Positions 54,665 through 61,472 of a stretch of 64,000 nt of DNA are shown here, piece after piece. The DNA is from Lewinellaceae bacterium (GTDB taxonomy: Bacteria; Bacteroidota; Bacteroidia; Chitinophagales; Saprospiraceae): NCBI GenBank assembly GCA_020636045.1, contig JACJYP010000004.1, forward strand, positions 421,924 through 485,923, read 5' to 3'. The notes below the pieces were generated by a model that saw only the letters and a list, made by a program, of their open reading frames with translations, was not told the DNA's origin and made no database searches. The position numbers and the translations under genes are program-made. Every line of letters begins with the position of its first letter. The stretch's first letter is position 1.

Positions 54665-55012
54665 ATGAAGTGCCTGTTATTTTCTATCGTAAGTATTTTA
54701 CTAAGCTATTCCTGTACGAACATCAAGGAGAGCATTATTGACACGCAAACCGGCGAAAAAGTTGCCGGGAAATATGCCACATCCAAAGGAGTAAAATCGG
54801 GTGATCCTGCTCAAAAAGCCTTGAAAATATATGGCAAACCCAAAGCGAGGATCCTTGACTACAGCAAGGATGAAGAACATCGCATACATTGGGTGTTTTA
54901 CGGGCTGTTCTATGAAAGTCTGGCAATCTTTACGGATTCTGCATTCACCACTGTCATTGGTATTACTGTGGGTGAAGGCCTGGATTTAAAGAGACGTCAC
55001 ATTAAAAAGTAG
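54665..55012 (+). CDS. AT-rich hypothetical lipoprotein
   Basis: 115 residues. Lipobox ILLSYSC (Cys near residue 17). The mature part has a KVAGKYATSKGVKSGDPAQKA segment and ends LKRRHIKK. No family recognised. AT content is clearly above that of the neighbours, suggesting recent acquisition. A possible promoter is at 54562-54569. Confidence 0.65.
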   Translation: MKCLLFSIVSILLSYSCTNIKESIIDTQTGEKVAGKYATSKGVKSGDPAQKALKIYGKPKARILDYSKDEEHRIHWVFYGLFYESLAIFTDSAFTTVIGITVGEGLDLKRRHIKK

Positions 55013-55089
55013 GCGTATTTGCCGTTTTGGAGTTGTCGCCGGCAATGGCAAAAAGGTTTTGACTATTATGTTTATACAAGCCAGACATG

Positions 55090-55743
55090 CTAACGATGTG
55101 ATATTACAATCGCATCAATGTTCTCCAGAGCACTTTTGACGTTATCATCTTCAAAAGATGTAGTTGAAAATGCTTTATGCATACCATTCTGAACTACTTC
55201 AAAAGTCCAGACAGAACCATCCAGCATCTTAGCATCTTTACCAGGGGGTATTTTTGAGATGATATTTTTTAGTTCGTCCCAAACGTCCAGCGTAGCAGTG
55301 CCTGATGAGTACGAATATTCAATATGCCGGTTTTGGGTTTCAAAGACTTTAAAAAGCGTAAACTGTTGCCCTTTAGAAACTTTCCGCACATATATGGGGA
55401 TTTTTATGCTGTCGTTCATAAATATTCTGTAAATATATGAATCATCAAACGGTGTGTTTTTTATTATTCTGATGACTTCAAGATGTTCATCCCGGCATAT
55501 GCTATAAAGCGACGGTTCTAAAAAAATATCGTTAAATATTTCGTCGTAACTATCTGTTCTGAAAAGGGTGTCCCAGTTAATATTTGAGAATAGTAATGCT
55601 TCATTAAAGCAGTTACAGTTCGCGCAATGAGCATTCGAATCTTTTCGCGTTTTACTTTTGCAATTATATATTGCCAAAAGCAATGAAATAATAATAAACA
55701 ATTGATATGCCCTATTTTTATTTATTATGTCAATCATTGTCAT
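55090..55743 (-). CDS. AT-rich hypothetical lipoprotein, 217 aa
   Basis: 217 residues. Hydrophobic N-terminus with a lipobox-like LAIYNC near residue 28, then a Cys-rich patch (AHCANCNCFNEA). The mature part has many Ile, Asn, Lys and Asp codons and is very AT-rich, unlike the flanking DNA. No known domain recognised. It faces away from the 56026 operon and converges with the 54665 gene, so the two probably arrived together. Recent acquisition is inferred from base composition alone. Confidence 0.65.
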   Translation of the reverse strand: MTMIDIINKNRAYQLFIIISLLLAIYNCKSKTRKDSNAHCANCNCFNEALLFSNINWDTLFRTDSYDEIFNDIFLEPSLYSICRDEHLEVIRIIKNTPFDDSYIYRIFMNDSIKIPIYVRKVSKGQQFTLFKVFETQNRHIEYSYSSGTATLDVWDELKNIISKIPPGKDAKMLDGSVWTFEVVQNGMHKAFSTTSFEDDNVKSALENIDAIVISHR

Positions 55744-56025
55744 GGTGTTTGAGTAAAAATACGCACTTAAGGTTCAGTTTAGCCCCCGCTGGCTCAAAGT
55801 ATTTTACCACACATGCTCGTAAGCGTCTGCGACGCGAAACGGCTCGCCGCCAAGTCTCCGACTTTTAAAACCATCTCAGACATCTAAAACCACCGATCGC
55901 CACACCTCCCAAAACTTAGCAAAAAAAGACAAACCCCCACCCTAGCATCGCTGCCACCTTTATCCGGAAAACTTGTCCCTCTTTCAAACCCCGGACCTTT
56001 TTTCCACCATTCACAACACCCGGCG
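55744..56025. other. Intergenic region, no gene seen
   Basis: Composition returns to the genome average. A GCGTCTGCGACGCG near 55827 forms a short palindrome. No other structure stands out. It holds the promoter of the 56026 operon, not locatable with confidence. Confidence 0.3.
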
Positions 56026-56469
56026 ATGAAAAAAGCAATATACCTGCTCCTGTTTTCAGCATTTTTCGAAAGCGCATCCGGACAAAGTTCCGACAGCCTG
56101 CTCGTGCACCGCGCGGCCCTCGACTACCTCGAAGGGTTTTACGAAGGCGATACCCTCAAACTCCAGCGCAGCCTCAGCCCCGATCTCCACAAATACGGCT
56201 ACTACAAAAGCAAATCGGGCGAATACGAAGGCGACCGCATGAGCTACGAACAGGCCATCGACTTTGCCAAAAAAGTGCTGGAGAAAAAGCGTTTTCCCAA
56301 AGCGGATGCGCCGAAAGAAGTGTACGTGCTGGAAGTGCAGGACCAGATCGCCTGCGCCAAAGTCGTGGCCTGGTGGGGCATGGATTTTCTGCTGCTGGCG
56401 AGACACGACGGCGCCTGGCGCATCGAACAGGTGATCTGGCAAGGCCCCCTACCCACGGTAAAACGATGA
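56026..56469 (+). CDS. NTF2-like exported protein
   Basis: 147 residues. Signal peptide (LLLFSAFFESASGQ). The rest resembles the NTF2/putative lumazine-binding fold: HRAALDYLEGFYEGDTLKLQRSL, YEQAIDFAKKVLEKKR, DQIACAKVVAWWGMDFLLL and a GAWRIEQVIW end. Such domains form small pockets for ligand binding or catalysis; the substrate is unknown. First gene of a three-gene overlapping operon (ATGA at 56466). Confidence 0.82.
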   Translation: MKKAIYLLLFSAFFESASGQSSDSLLVHRAALDYLEGFYEGDTLKLQRSLSPDLHKYGYYKSKSGEYEGDRMSYEQAIDFAKKVLEKKRFPKADAPKEVYVLEVQDQIACAKVVAWWGMDFLLLARHDGAWRIEQVIWQGPLPTVKR

Positions 56470-57113
56470 AACGCGCGATCTTTTCCCTGGCCGCGCTGCT
56501 GGTTTGCCTGCCTGTGCTGTATGCCCAAACCGCCGAGCGGCACTTCGACGGCCCCTACCTCGGCGCGAACGCCGGCTCGCAGAACCTCTTCGGCGGGTCG
56601 TTTGTAGACGGCGTGGATGTGCTGGCGCAGGAATCCCGCTTTGTCGCGGAGATGTTCGCGGGTTTTCGCAAGCAGTTCTGGAAAGGGCGGCTACTCGCCG
56701 GCGCGGAGTTGCAGATCGGCTTCACCGACGGCAATCTCGAACACTGCGATCCGGAAAAACCCCTGACGATCGAGTACCGCAATCATATCCAGAGCGGCTA
56801 CGGGCTGACGCTGGGCGGCGTCTTTTTCAAAAAGAAAACCCTGCTGGCGTATGCCTACGCCTTCGAAACGAAGCGCAAATTCGACGTGACCATCCGGGAC
56901 GCCATACGCAGTTACCAGCAAAAAGACGAGCAGGGCATGCTCAAATACGGGCTCGGCCTGGAGGCGCAGGTCTGGCGCGGATGGCATGCCCGGGCCACCG
57001 TCGGCCGGCTGCGTGTGGATTTCGGCGATCTGGAAACCAATATCGCGGTGGATGACAAGTGGGATATTACGCTGGGCATCGTCTATCAGTTTCAAATAAA
57101 ATCCGGAAAATGA
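56466..57113 (+). CDS. Outer-membrane beta-barrel-like protein
   Basis: 215 residues from ATG at 56466, which overlaps the stop of the previous gene. Signal peptide LAALLVCLPVLYAQ. Repeated amphipathic strands (RLLAGAELQIGFTDG, SGYGLTLGGVFFKKKTLLAYAYAFET, LKYGLGLEAQVWRGWHARATVG) and a C-terminal strand IVYQFQI suggest a small barrel. Role unknown; middle gene of the operon. Confidence 0.8.
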   Translation: MKRAIFSLAALLVCLPVLYAQTAERHFDGPYLGANAGSQNLFGGSFVDGVDVLAQESRFVAEMFAGFRKQFWKGRLLAGAELQIGFTDGNLEHCDPEKPLTIEYRNHIQSGYGLTLGGVFFKKKTLLAYAYAFETKRKFDVTIRDAIRSYQQKDEQGMLKYGLGLEAQVWRGWHARATVGRLRVDFGDLETNIAVDDKWDITLGIVYQFQIKSGK

Positions 57114-58261
57114 CAAAACTGCTCTGCCTGATCGCGTTGCTGCTGCTTGCCGGCGCTCTCCAGGCCCAAACCTTTCTGGTCAGCAGCCGGAACACCCATT
57201 CCGTCAAGCGGTACGACCTCGGCGGCAACTACCTCGGCGATTTTGTGATGCCCGGCAGCGGCGGACTCTCATTCCCGCAGGAAGTGGTCTGGCACCCCGA
57301 CGGTTTCCTGCTCGTAACCGGCAGGGGCAATACCGCCGTGCTCAAGTACGACGGCATGACGGGCGACTTCATCGGCCATTTCACCAGCGGCTACAGCCTC
57401 GACAATCCCACCAAAACGAGCATCTGGCAGGACAGCCTGCTGTATGTCAGCCAGTGGGGTGTTACGCAAAACAAAGTCGCCCGCTTCGATCTGAAAACGG
57501 GTGTTTTTGTGGATGAATTCACGAGCACCGGCGTCCCGAACGGCTGCGGCCACGCCTGGGACGACGACGGCAACCTGCTTGTGGCGCAATACGGGAACGG
57601 CGTCAACGGCAAGGTTTGGAAATTCGGCCCCGACGGCAACTACCTCGGCGATTTTGTATCCTCCGCGCAACTGCAAGGCCCCGTCAACCTGTGGTTCGAC
57701 GAAACCGGCGCCCTCTTCGTCGCCGACTGGACCCTGGGCAGCGTGCTGAAGTTCGACGGGTCCAGCGGCGCGTTCGCAGCACAGCCCGTATCCGGGCTCA
57801 ACAACGTGGAAGGTTATGCTTTCGACAATAGCGGCAGGCTTTATCTCTGCGACTGGACGGCAAATAAAGTGTTCCGCTTCGACTTTTCCACGGGCGCCCT
57901 GACGCCGTTTATCACCACGGGCGGTCTGGCGGCGCCAAACAGCATCCTTATCCGGCCGGAAGCGAGCGCGACTACCCAGGCAAAGGAGGGGCGTCCTGCG
58001 CTAAATGTTTCTCCCAACCCCGCCAGCGGACCGCTTCGCATTTCCTGCTTTCTGGAAAAAACGTCGCACGTGCGTCTGGACGTACTCGATGTATCAGGGC
58101 GGCAGGTCGCGGCGGTATTTTCCGGGAAACAAGGGCCGGGCGAACACGACTACAGCTGGAATGCCCCGGATACGGAAGGTATGCGGGCTGCGCCGGGCGT
58201 ATATTTCATCCGGCTGACGACGGAGCATGCCGTGACGACACGAGCGTTTGTGCTACAATGA
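57110..58261 (+). CDS. NHL/propeller-type exported protein with T9SS tail
   Basis: 383 residues from ATG at 57110, overlapping the previous stop. Signal peptide LLCLIALLLLAGALQAQ. Residues about 20-290 form a beta-propeller of NHL/SMP-30 type: VKRYDLGGNYLGDFVMPG, FPQEVVWHPDGFLLVTG, WKFGPDGNYLGDFV and FDNSGRLYLCDW repeats. The end (LNVSPNPASGPLRISCF, VYFIRLTTEHAVTTRAFVLQ) is a T9SS sorting domain. Probably a surface or secreted lectin-like or scaffold protein; last gene of the operon. Confidence 0.85.
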   Translation: MTKLLCLIALLLLAGALQAQTFLVSSRNTHSVKRYDLGGNYLGDFVMPGSGGLSFPQEVVWHPDGFLLVTGRGNTAVLKYDGMTGDFIGHFTSGYSLDNPTKTSIWQDSLLYVSQWGVTQNKVARFDLKTGVFVDEFTSTGVPNGCGHAWDDDGNLLVAQYGNGVNGKVWKFGPDGNYLGDFVSSAQLQGPVNLWFDETGALFVADWTLGSVLKFDGSSGAFAAQPVSGLNNVEGYAFDNSGRLYLCDWTANKVFRFDFSTGALTPFITTGGLAAPNSILIRPEASATTQAKEGRPALNVSPNPASGPLRISCFLEKTSHVRLDVLDVSGRQVAAVFSGKQGPGEHDYSWNAPDTEGMRAAPGVYFIRLTTEHAVTTRAFVLQ

Positions 58262-58308
58262 GATCGGCCAACAAGTAACGGCCGGAATTCAATCCTGCAT
58301 CCCTGGAT

Positions 58309-58413
58309 AGATCAATCTGCGAATTCATTCGCGGGAATGAGGGATTACCCCGAAACAGAACCGTTTCAACGGTTTGGCGGCCAAAAACGGTTAATCTGTT
58401 TTTATACAGGTAC
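58309..58413. repeat. Left direct repeat flanking the AAA/DUF4143 gene
   Basis: The first 69 or so bases match 59666-59734 with about five mismatches. It contains two nested hairpins: GCGAATTCATTCGC and AACCGTTTCAACGGTT. The repeat lies just after the AAA gene stop (58420). Confidence 0.75.
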
Positions 58414-58419
58414 CGGCAA

Positions 58420-59553
58420 TCATTCCCTTCCTACGAAGTCATCGAAATTTGTTTTGTCGATGGAGGTTGTTTCACTCCCCGGGTAGGCTTCCAGAAAAGA
58501 CTTTGGGAAACGGACGGTTTTTTGACTTTGCCATTTGAATTCAAAAGCATGCAAACGACCGCCGGCATCTTCCACATAATCTATCTCCTGCTGCGTGGTA
58601 GTGCGCCAGAAGTAAGTGTTGCAGAAATAGTCGGTATAGGCGTTGCGTTTCATACGTTCGGCCAGCAGGAAATTTTCCCAGAGTGCGCCGGTGTCTGAGC
58701 GAAGTGAGAGCGGCGAGAAGTTCTTGATGATCGAGTTGCGGATACCGTTGTCAAGGAAATATATTTTCCGGCCTTTGCGGATTTCATTGCGGGCATTGCG
58801 ACTGAGCGAAGGCAGTCGGAAGAGGACGAATGACTGTTCGAGCAGGTCCACATAGCGCTCTACCGTGACCGGGTCGGCACCGATAAGTTGTGCTACTTCA
58901 TTATAACTGACTTCGCTGCCAATCTGAAGCGCCAACGCCTGCAGGAGTTTTACCAACAGTGAAGGTTTTTTGACCTGATCGAGGGTCAGCAGGTCTTTGT
59001 ACATCAGCCCGTCGCTGAGGTCGTTGAGTATTTTTTGCGCCTGCTGCGGCTCCTGCTGTACGACTTCAGGGTAAAAGCCATATAACATCCGATGTTCCAG
59101 CAGCGATCGCTCAGTCAAATAACCCTGGTGGTCGCTCATCTCGACAAACGAAAGCGGGAACAGCAAAAACTCAAACTTTCTGCCCGTAAGACTTTCTTTG
59201 GTCTGTGAGGCAAGGTCGAGCGATGAGGATCCGGTAACGAAGAGTTGTATCCCCGGCAGATGGTCGGTAATGAGCTTGAGCATCAGTCCGGCGTTGGTGA
59301 ATCGTTGCGCTTCGTCTACCACTACTACTTCATGATTCCCTACGACGGTTTTCAGCCTGGCAAGCGAAATGTTATCGAGCACAGAGCGGGCTTCGGGGTC
59401 ATCGCCGGTGAGCCATAGTGTTTTGCGGCCCAGGCTTTGGGTGATTTGGCGCACAAGGGTGGTCTTGCCTACCTGTCGGGGGCCGATCACAATGATGGCT
59501 TTCTGTTTGTCCAGCCATTTCCGGATATTTTGCTCCTGTGTTCGTGGTATCAT
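58420..59553 (-). CDS. AAA ATPase with C-terminal DUF4143 domain
   Basis: 377 residues. Walker A VIGPRQVGKTTLVRQI, Walker B VVVVDEAQRF, sensor-like GIQLFVTGSSSL. The C-terminal DUF4143 has EIDYVEDAGGRLHAFEFKW, an arrangement of E/D and ExK residues like that of PD-(D/E)XK folds. The family is widespread and often multicopy in Bacteroidota, with unclear function. It is flanked by direct repeats (58309-58413 and 59666-59762) and preceded by a 13-bp inverted repeat that may be its operator. It sits outside any obvious operon. Confidence 0.9.
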   Translation of the reverse strand: MIPRTQEQNIRKWLDKQKAIIVIGPRQVGKTTLVRQITQSLGRKTLWLTGDDPEARSVLDNISLARLKTVVGNHEVVVVDEAQRFTNAGLMLKLITDHLPGIQLFVTGSSSLDLASQTKESLTGRKFEFLLFPLSFVEMSDHQGYLTERSLLEHRMLYGFYPEVVQQEPQQAQKILNDLSDGLMYKDLLTLDQVKKPSLLVKLLQALALQIGSEVSYNEVAQLIGADPVTVERYVDLLEQSFVLFRLPSLSRNARNEIRKGRKIYFLDNGIRNSIIKNFSPLSLRSDTGALWENFLLAERMKRNAYTDYFCNTYFWRTTTQQEIDYVEDAGGRLHAFEFKWQSQKTVRFPKSFLEAYPGSETTSIDKTNFDDFVGRE

Positions 59554-59585
59554 GTATTCGCTTGCAAAAATGTCAATTTTTTGGA

Positions 59586-59623
59586 TTCAAATCAAAAATA
59601 AAGATCGATTTTTTTGATTTGAA
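59586..59623 (-). promoter_or_regulatory. 13-bp inverted repeat upstream of the AAA/DUF4143 gene
   Basis: TTCAAATCAAAAA (59586-59598) and its exact complement at 59611-59623, centred about 51 bp before the start codon. An exact -7 box (TATTTTTG, minus strand) overlaps the left arm, so a bound protein would block the promoter. Likely an autoregulatory operator. Confidence 0.5.
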
Positions 59624-59665
59624 CATCCGTTTTCGAAAATTTTGAGATTTTAACCGGCAGCAAAC

Positions 59666-59762
59666 AGATCAACCCGCAAATTCATTCGCGGGAATGAGGA
59701 ATCACCCCGAAACAGAACCGTTTCAACGGTTTGGCATCTTTAAACGGTTAAAACCGTTACCG
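59666..59762. repeat. Right direct repeat flanking the AAA/DUF4143 gene
   Basis: Same orientation as 58309-58413; the two copies diverge after the AACCGTTTCAACGGTT hairpin. Confidence 0.75.
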
Positions 59763-59780
59763 GATCACTTACCGTCTTTG

Positions 59781-59800
59781 CCCACAACTAAAGTTGCGGG
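59781..59800. repeat. 20-bp imperfect palindrome
   Basis: CCCACAACTAAAGTTGCGGG, one mismatch from perfect. Part of the repeat cluster 59640-60090. Confidence 0.5.
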
Positions 59801-59893
59801 TTGAGCCCCCCTTCCCGAACCAAATACAAATTATCAATATTTTTGACCTGAAAAGCAGGCTCTCGCACAAGCCCCGGCAATATCCAATACCAC

Positions 59894-60024
59894 TGTACGG
59901 AAACATGGTAGCGCGGCGTTTACGCCGCCAGGTCAAGGCCATTCATGGCCGTAATGCGTGACAGTCGGCCATAAATGACCTCCAACAAGGCGGCGTAAAC
60001 GCCGCGCTACCAACTTTCCGTACA
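59894..60024. repeat. 131-bp hairpin-forming inverted repeat
   Basis: Arms of about 58 bp; a 22-bp core and the outer 10 bp are exact, and each arm contains its own GGCGTTTACGCC palindrome. No gene inside. It lies between the right direct repeat and the bestrophin gene. Confidence 0.75.
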
Positions 60025-60041
60025 ATTGTGGCACCAAACCT

Positions 60042-60082
60042 CCAGTTTCTAATTTTCAGTTTCTAATTTCCAATTTCCAGTT
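60042..60082. repeat. AATTTC-type repeat arm
   Basis: Four degenerate copies of CCAGTTTCTAATTT and TCCAATTTCC units, the family also seen at 50842-50944. Nothing else was seen in 59554-60142 besides the features listed. Confidence 0.5.
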
Positions 60083-60142
60083 CTCACGCGGCATCGTTGT
60101 ACGCCAACATGCACACATCAAAACATCAACCACTCGAAACAC

Positions 60143-61177
60143 ATGATCGTCACCAAGGGAATCAGTTTTTACAAATTGCTCAGGTGGTCGGGCCACCACG
60201 TACTCTGGCTGTCGGCGCTGATGGGCCTGGTCGCCTTTTTATACAAGGCGGGTTATATCGCCATCCAGTTGCCCTGGCTGCCCGTTTCCGTCATCGGCAC
60301 GGCCGTCGCATTTTACGTGGGTTTCAAGAACAATTCCTCGTACGACCGGATGTGGGAAGCGCGGAAGATCTGGGGCGGCATCGTCAACGAAAGCCGGAGC
60401 TGGGGCATGATGGTGGACGGTTTCGTGAGCAACCTGTTCGCAAAGGAAAAAGTACCGGACGATGAGATCCGCCGCATCAAAAAGCGGCTGATCTACCGGC
60501 ACATCGCCTGGTTGTACGCGCACCGCAGCCAGTTGCTGGTGCCTACCTCCTGGGAACACGTCAGCCAGGGCGGTCACCTGGCGCGGCAGGCGCGATTTTA
60601 CCAGAACAAATTCGGGATCGGCCTGGTCGACGACGAGGTGACGCGTACGGAACTGCAACTTTTCCTGCCGCCGGAAGAACACGACCGGCTGGTGGGACAC
60701 GTCAACACCGCCACACAGATCATCAACGAACAATCGCGGGACCTGAGGGCCCTGCGCGAACGAGACCTGATCGAGGATTTCCGGCACATGGAAATGGCCA
60801 ACGTGCTGAAAAGTTTCTACACCCTGCAGGGGCAGAGCGAACGCATCAAGAAGTTCCCCTTCCCACGCCAATACGCCAACATGAGCCGCTACTTTGTCGG
60901 CATTTTTATCATGATGCTGCCCTTCAGCATGATCCCCGAACTGATGAAAGCCGCCGACTGGAGCATGTGGCTGTCCGTTCCGATCGCAGTGCTGATCGGC
61001 TGGATATACGTGATGATGGAGGTCGTGGGCGATTATTCCGAAAACCCGTTCCAGGGCATGGCCAACGATATTCCCATGCTTTCCCTGTGCCGGACGATCG
61101 AGATCGACCTGCGGGAAATGCTGGGAGAGACTGACCTGCCGCCCGCGATCGAAGCAAAGAACGGAGTACTGATGTGA
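60143..61177 (+). CDS. Bestrophin family ion channel
   Basis: 344 residues. Bacterial bestrophin (UPF0187) pattern: an N-terminal pair of helices (HHVLWLSALMGLVAFLYKAGYIAI, LPVSVIGTAVAFYVGFKNNSSYDRMWEARKIWGGIVNESR) and a distal pair (YFVGIFIMMLPFSMIPELMK, WLSVPIAVLIGWIYVMMEVVGDYSENPF), with FQGMANDIPMLSLCRTIEIDLREMLG at the end. Homologues form pentameric chloride or cation channels. Inner membrane. Monocistronic; GCAGT-type repeats follow. Confidence 0.93.
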   Translation: MIVTKGISFYKLLRWSGHHVLWLSALMGLVAFLYKAGYIAIQLPWLPVSVIGTAVAFYVGFKNNSSYDRMWEARKIWGGIVNESRSWGMMVDGFVSNLFAKEKVPDDEIRRIKKRLIYRHIAWLYAHRSQLLVPTSWEHVSQGGHLARQARFYQNKFGIGLVDDEVTRTELQLFLPPEEHDRLVGHVNTATQIINEQSRDLRALRERDLIEDFRHMEMANVLKSFYTLQGQSERIKKFPFPRQYANMSRYFVGIFIMMLPFSMIPELMKAADWSMWLSVPIAVLIGWIYVMMEVVGDYSENPFQGMANDIPMLSLCRTIEIDLREMLGETDLPPAIEAKNGVLM

Positions 61178-61345
61178 GTGGCAGTTGGCAGTTGCAGTAG
61201 CAGCAGGCAGTAGCAGTAGGCAGTAGCAGTGGCAGTGATTATCTGGCACGAATTACTGCATAGATTAGATTGCCGTTTCCTGTTTCATCCGAATTTCGCT
61301 ATTCCTGCAAACTGCCTACTGCCTCTGCCTGCTGCCTACGCTGCC
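61178..61345. repeat. GCAGT-type inverted repeat pair
   Basis: A left arm of about eight GGCAGT/GCAGTA units (61178-61240) faces a right arm of CTGCCTACTGCC units (61306-61345). They can pair imperfectly over most of their length. Between the bestrophin and TonB-receptor genes. Confidence 0.6.
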
Positions 61346-61394
61346 ACAGGGATTGTGTAGATCAACGCGCCGATTCCGGAGATCACAAGCCGTT

Positions 61395-61422
61395 ATTGCG
61401 ATCTGCAACGCATGTACCTTTG
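61395..61422 (+). promoter_or_regulatory. Promoter of the TonB-receptor gene
   Basis: TACCTTTG at 61415-61422 is an exact -7 box; ATTG at 61395-61398 is a partial -33 element at a slightly short spacing of 16. The ATG at 61473 follows after about 50 nt. Confidence 0.45.
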
Positions 61423-61472
61423 CTTTCTGATGCCGGGAACGAGCCCCGTATCATGCAGAAAACAATCCAATC

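Noticed and set aside
58309..59762. Composite transposon reading of the AAA/DUF4143 cassette
   Set aside because: The flanking repeats are in direct orientation without terminal inverted repeats or a transposase, so a transposon is not supported; a recombination cassette is the weaker claim kept.
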